Below are positions 61,828-64,000 of a stretch of 64,000 nucleotides of DNA, piece by piece. Source of the DNA: JAGVPT01 sp963772165 (GTDB lineage Bacteria; Bacteroidota; Ignavibacteria; UBA10030; UBA8401); the NCBI GenBank assembly GCA_963772165.1, contig CAVYWA010000023.1, positions 1 to 64,000 on the forward strand, in the 5' to 3' direction. A program made the translations under genes and the position numbers. The notes beneath the pieces are model-generated. The model did not search any database, had not been told where the DNA came from, and saw only the letters and a program-made list of their open reading frames with translations. Numbering within the stretch: the stretch's first letter is position 1; each line of letters starts with the position of its first letter.

Positions 61828-64000
61828 TTATAGTTGTTCAACGATTTCTTGAGCTTCGGCAATACGTTCAGAGCCGGCTTCGTTGGTGAGAGTCGCTTGG
61901 ACCATCAATTGCTTTCCCTCCTGCTTTAGCTGAACTTTGTGTGTGCGCATTTCTCCGGCTTTCGCCATAATGGATTGAAAGGCGCCGTTCTCATAGAACT
62001 CCTTTTCCGACTCCGGCGGAAAATGCAGGCGTAATGTACGTTTCTGCAATTCAATCTTACGAAAGCCCGCTTTTGCCGCAAGCACACGGAGGTTCGAGAG
62101 CTTAAATAAATTCTCCACCTCTTCTACTGAAGAACCGAACCGGTCGACAAGTTCCAAACGGATGTCATCCGCGGCCTTGACGGTGTCCGTTTTATACAGC
62201 CGGCGGTAAATATCCAACCGCTCGGCATCATCTTCAACATAAAATTCCGGGATGTATGCATCGACGTCAGCATCGATGATGGTGTCCGTCCGGGGGACGG
62301 ATATTTTCTTTTGCTCGGATGAAAACAATTCCGAAAATTCCTGGTTCTTTAACTCGCTTACTGCTTCTTCCAGCGTTTTTGTATACATCTCAAACCCCAT
62401 TTCCATGATAAACCCGCTTTGCTCGCCGCCCAGCATGTTCCCCGCTCCGCGAATTTCGAGGTCGCGCATCGCCAAATTGAAACCCGAACCCAGCTCCGTG
62501 AATTCCTCGATCGCCTGCAGCCGCCGAAGCGTTGCTTTCGGAAGGATGGAAACCGGCGGAACGAGCAAATACGAATACGCCTGGACGTTCGAACGGCCCA
62601 CGCGCCCGCGCAGCTGATACAACTCCGCCAGTCCAAACCGGTCCGCCCGGTTGATGATAATGGTGTTGACGTTCGGAATATCCAACCCGGATTCGATAAT
62701 TTTTGTTGCGACAAGGACATCGCATTTCTTTTCGAGAAAATCCAGCATCACCTTTTCAAGCTCGTGCCCCTTCAATTGCCCGTGTGCGATGCGGAACCTC
62801 GCCTCCGGGATGTTTTCCTGAAGCGTCGCTGCAAACGAGTCGATGTTTTCCACCCGGTCGTTGACAATGTAGACCTGTCCCCCCCGATGCAATTCCTTCA
62901 ACACCGCTTCACGGACAACTTTTTTATCGAACTGGGCAATTTCCGTGTAGATCGGGAGCCTGTTTCGCGGAGGGGTATTGATGATGGAGAGGTCGCGGGC
63001 ACCCATCAGAGAAAAATGCAGTGTTCGCGGAATCGGCGTTGCCGTCAGCGTGAGCGTATCAACATTTGCCCGCAACGCGCGGAGCTTCTCTTTCGCCGCA
63101 ACCCCGAACCGTTGCTCTTCATCGACGATGAGCAGCCCGAGGTCCTTGAAGTGTATATCTTTTGATAGCAAACGGTGTGTGCCGATGACAATGTCGACGG
63201 TGCCGCTCTGGAGTCCTCCGACAATTGCTTTCTGTTCCTTTGCGCTCTTGAAGCGGGAGAGAGACGCAATGCGCACCGGGTACCTGCTGAGCCTGTCGGA
63301 AAACGTTGTGAAGTGCTGCTGCGCCAGAATCGTCGTCGGCACAAGAACGGCGACCTGTTTGTTATTGAGGACGGCCTTGAATGCAGCCCGGACGGCAATT
63401 TCGGTTTTGCCAAAACCAACGTCCCCGCAAATCAACCTGTCCATCGGACTCGCATTTTCCATGTCTCGCTTCACGTCAGCCGTCGCGGCGGCCTGGTCCG
63501 GCGTATCCTCAAACATGAACGAGGCTTCCATCTCCTTCTGCCAGTGCGCGTCGGGGGAAAATGAAACGCCCTCCTCGCTCTTCCGTTTAGCGTACAGAAG
63601 GATCAGGTCGCGTGCAATGTCTTTGATCTTCTTTTTCGCACGGGCTTTTAATTTTTCCCATTCACCGCCGCCGAGCCTATTGAGCTTCGGCGTATGCCCC
63701 TCCGCCGAAGAATATTTTTGAATGCGGTTGATGTAGTTCAGGTTGACAAAAAGAATCCCTTTCTCATCGTATTCGAGTCTTGCAACCTCCTGTTCTGTCC
63801 CCCGGATGGAAATCTTTTCAAGCCCCAGAAATTTCCCGATGCCGTGGTCAACATGAACAACAAAATCTCCGCGCCGAAGCGAGTGCAGTTCTTTCGGCGA
63901 AATTCCTTTAAAGCGGCGGCGCTTCGGGCTACCCCGCCGTTTGATGCGCCCGAAAATTTCGTGTTCCGTAAAAAGAGCGATGCGGGAAGAGGGGTAAAGA
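61828..64000 (-). CDS. mfd: Transcription-repair coupling factor Mfd (5' end beyond window)
   Basis: Removes stalled RNA polymerase and recruits UvrA. Open from the window edge to 61828, about 723 codons. Visible from the end of the UvrB-homology region through the RNA polymerase-interacting (CarD-like) domain ('ELHSLRRGDFVVHVDHGIGK'), then the RecG-like translocase: 'RLICGDVGFGKTEIAVRAAF' (Walker A), 'LLIVDEEQRFGVAAKEKL' (DEEQ), 'TLTLTATPIPRTLHFSLMGA' (TATPIPRT) and 'LAELYQLRGRVGRSNVQAYS', followed by the TRCF C-terminal domain. The N-terminal UvrA-binding part is outside. Confidence 0.97.
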   Translation of the reverse strand, partial: LYPSSRIALFTEHEIFGRIKRRGSPKRRRFKGISPKELHSLRRGDFVVHVDHGIGKFLGLEKISIRGTEQEVARLEYDEKGILFVNLNYINRIQKYSSAEGHTPKLNRLGGGEWEKLKARAKKKIKDIARDLILLYAKRKSEEGVSFSPDAHWQKEMEASFMFEDTPDQAAATADVKRDMENASPMDRLICGDVGFGKTEIAVRAAFKAVLNNKQVAVLVPTTILAQQHFTTFSDRLSRYPVRIASLSRFKSAKEQKAIVGGLQSGTVDIVIGTHRLLSKDIHFKDLGLLIVDEEQRFGVAAKEKLRALRANVDTLTLTATPIPRTLHFSLMGARDLSIINTPPRNRLPIYTEIAQFDKKVVREAVLKELHRGGQVYIVNDRVENIDSFAATLQENIPEARFRIAHGQLKGHELEKVMLDFLEKKCDVLVATKIIESGLDIPNVNTIIINRADRFGLAELYQLRGRVGRSNVQAYSYLLVPPVSILPKATLRRLQAIEEFTELGSGFNLAMRDLEIRGAGNMLGGEQSGFIMEMGFEMYTKTLEEAVSELKNQEFSELFSSEQKKISVPRTDTIIDADVDAYIPEFYVEDDAERLDIYRRLYKTDTVKAADDIRLELVDRFGSSVEEVENLFKLSNLRVLAAKAGFRKIELQKRTLRLHFPPESEKEFYENGAFQSIMAKAGEMRTHKVQLKQEGKQLMVQATLTNEAGSERIAEAQEIVEQL

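Overview
The window looks like part of a chromosome from the Bacteroidota/Chlorobi/Ignavibacteria group. The main clue is the C-terminus of the beta-propeller protein at 32816-34079: an 'NFPNPFNPET' motif followed by an 'SSGTYFYRFQAG' stretch, the usual type A sorting signal of the type IX secretion system. A Gram-negative-style envelope gene set, MraZ, and FtsI with PASTA domains fit that group. Almost every gene is on the minus strand; the only plus-strand gene I can support is a broken one at 5566.

Layout, left to right. 1-5081: an NtrC-type sigma-54 activator cut by the window edge, a single-domain response regulator, and a secreted tricorn-like protease. 5082-10791: accessory DNA with two converging broken genes (nucleotidyltransferase, family 9 glycosyltransferase), a pilin-like protein, an RND pump remnant, a GT4 glycosyltransferase and a glycine-rich lipoprotein. 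10792-17739: a probable operon running rho, argF, arcC, a pyrB-like gene, rocD and a cyclic-2,3-diphosphoglycerate-synthetase-like GTPase, so carbamoyl phosphate and ornithine metabolism in one block. 18208-31712: housekeeping and stress genes (LCM-type methyltransferase, mgsA, ettA, mgtA, a four-gene TM2/DUF2752/DUF4870-like/M48 operon, DinB-like, lipocalin, beta-carbonic anhydrase, SDR). 31713-37975: a repeat-rich zone with a VOC gene flanked by integron-like core sites, a T9SS cargo protein, a TPR membrane protein, a second VOC gene and a fatty acid desaturase. 37987-42163: a DUF4175/DUF4159 pair. 42320-61019: a complete division and cell wall (dcw) cluster, mraZ-rsmH-ftsL-ftsI-murE-murF-mraY-murD-ftsW-murG-(PH-like membrane protein)-murC-murB-ftsQ-ftsA-(four-helix-bundle protein)-ftsZ. 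61212-64000: a HAD phosphatase and most of mfd.

Two patterns cut across the genes. First, arrays of 7-bp tandem units, with different unit sequences but the same period, sit at gene ends and between genes; one lies in frame inside murD. Second, several otherwise good genes (murB, the DUF4159 gene, the TPR membrane protein, the nucleotidyltransferase, the T9SS protein signal peptide) are broken by what looks like loss of one base in a short homopolymer. That suggests sequencing error at least as much as real decay. I see no rRNA, tRNA, CRISPR array, prophage or intact transposase.
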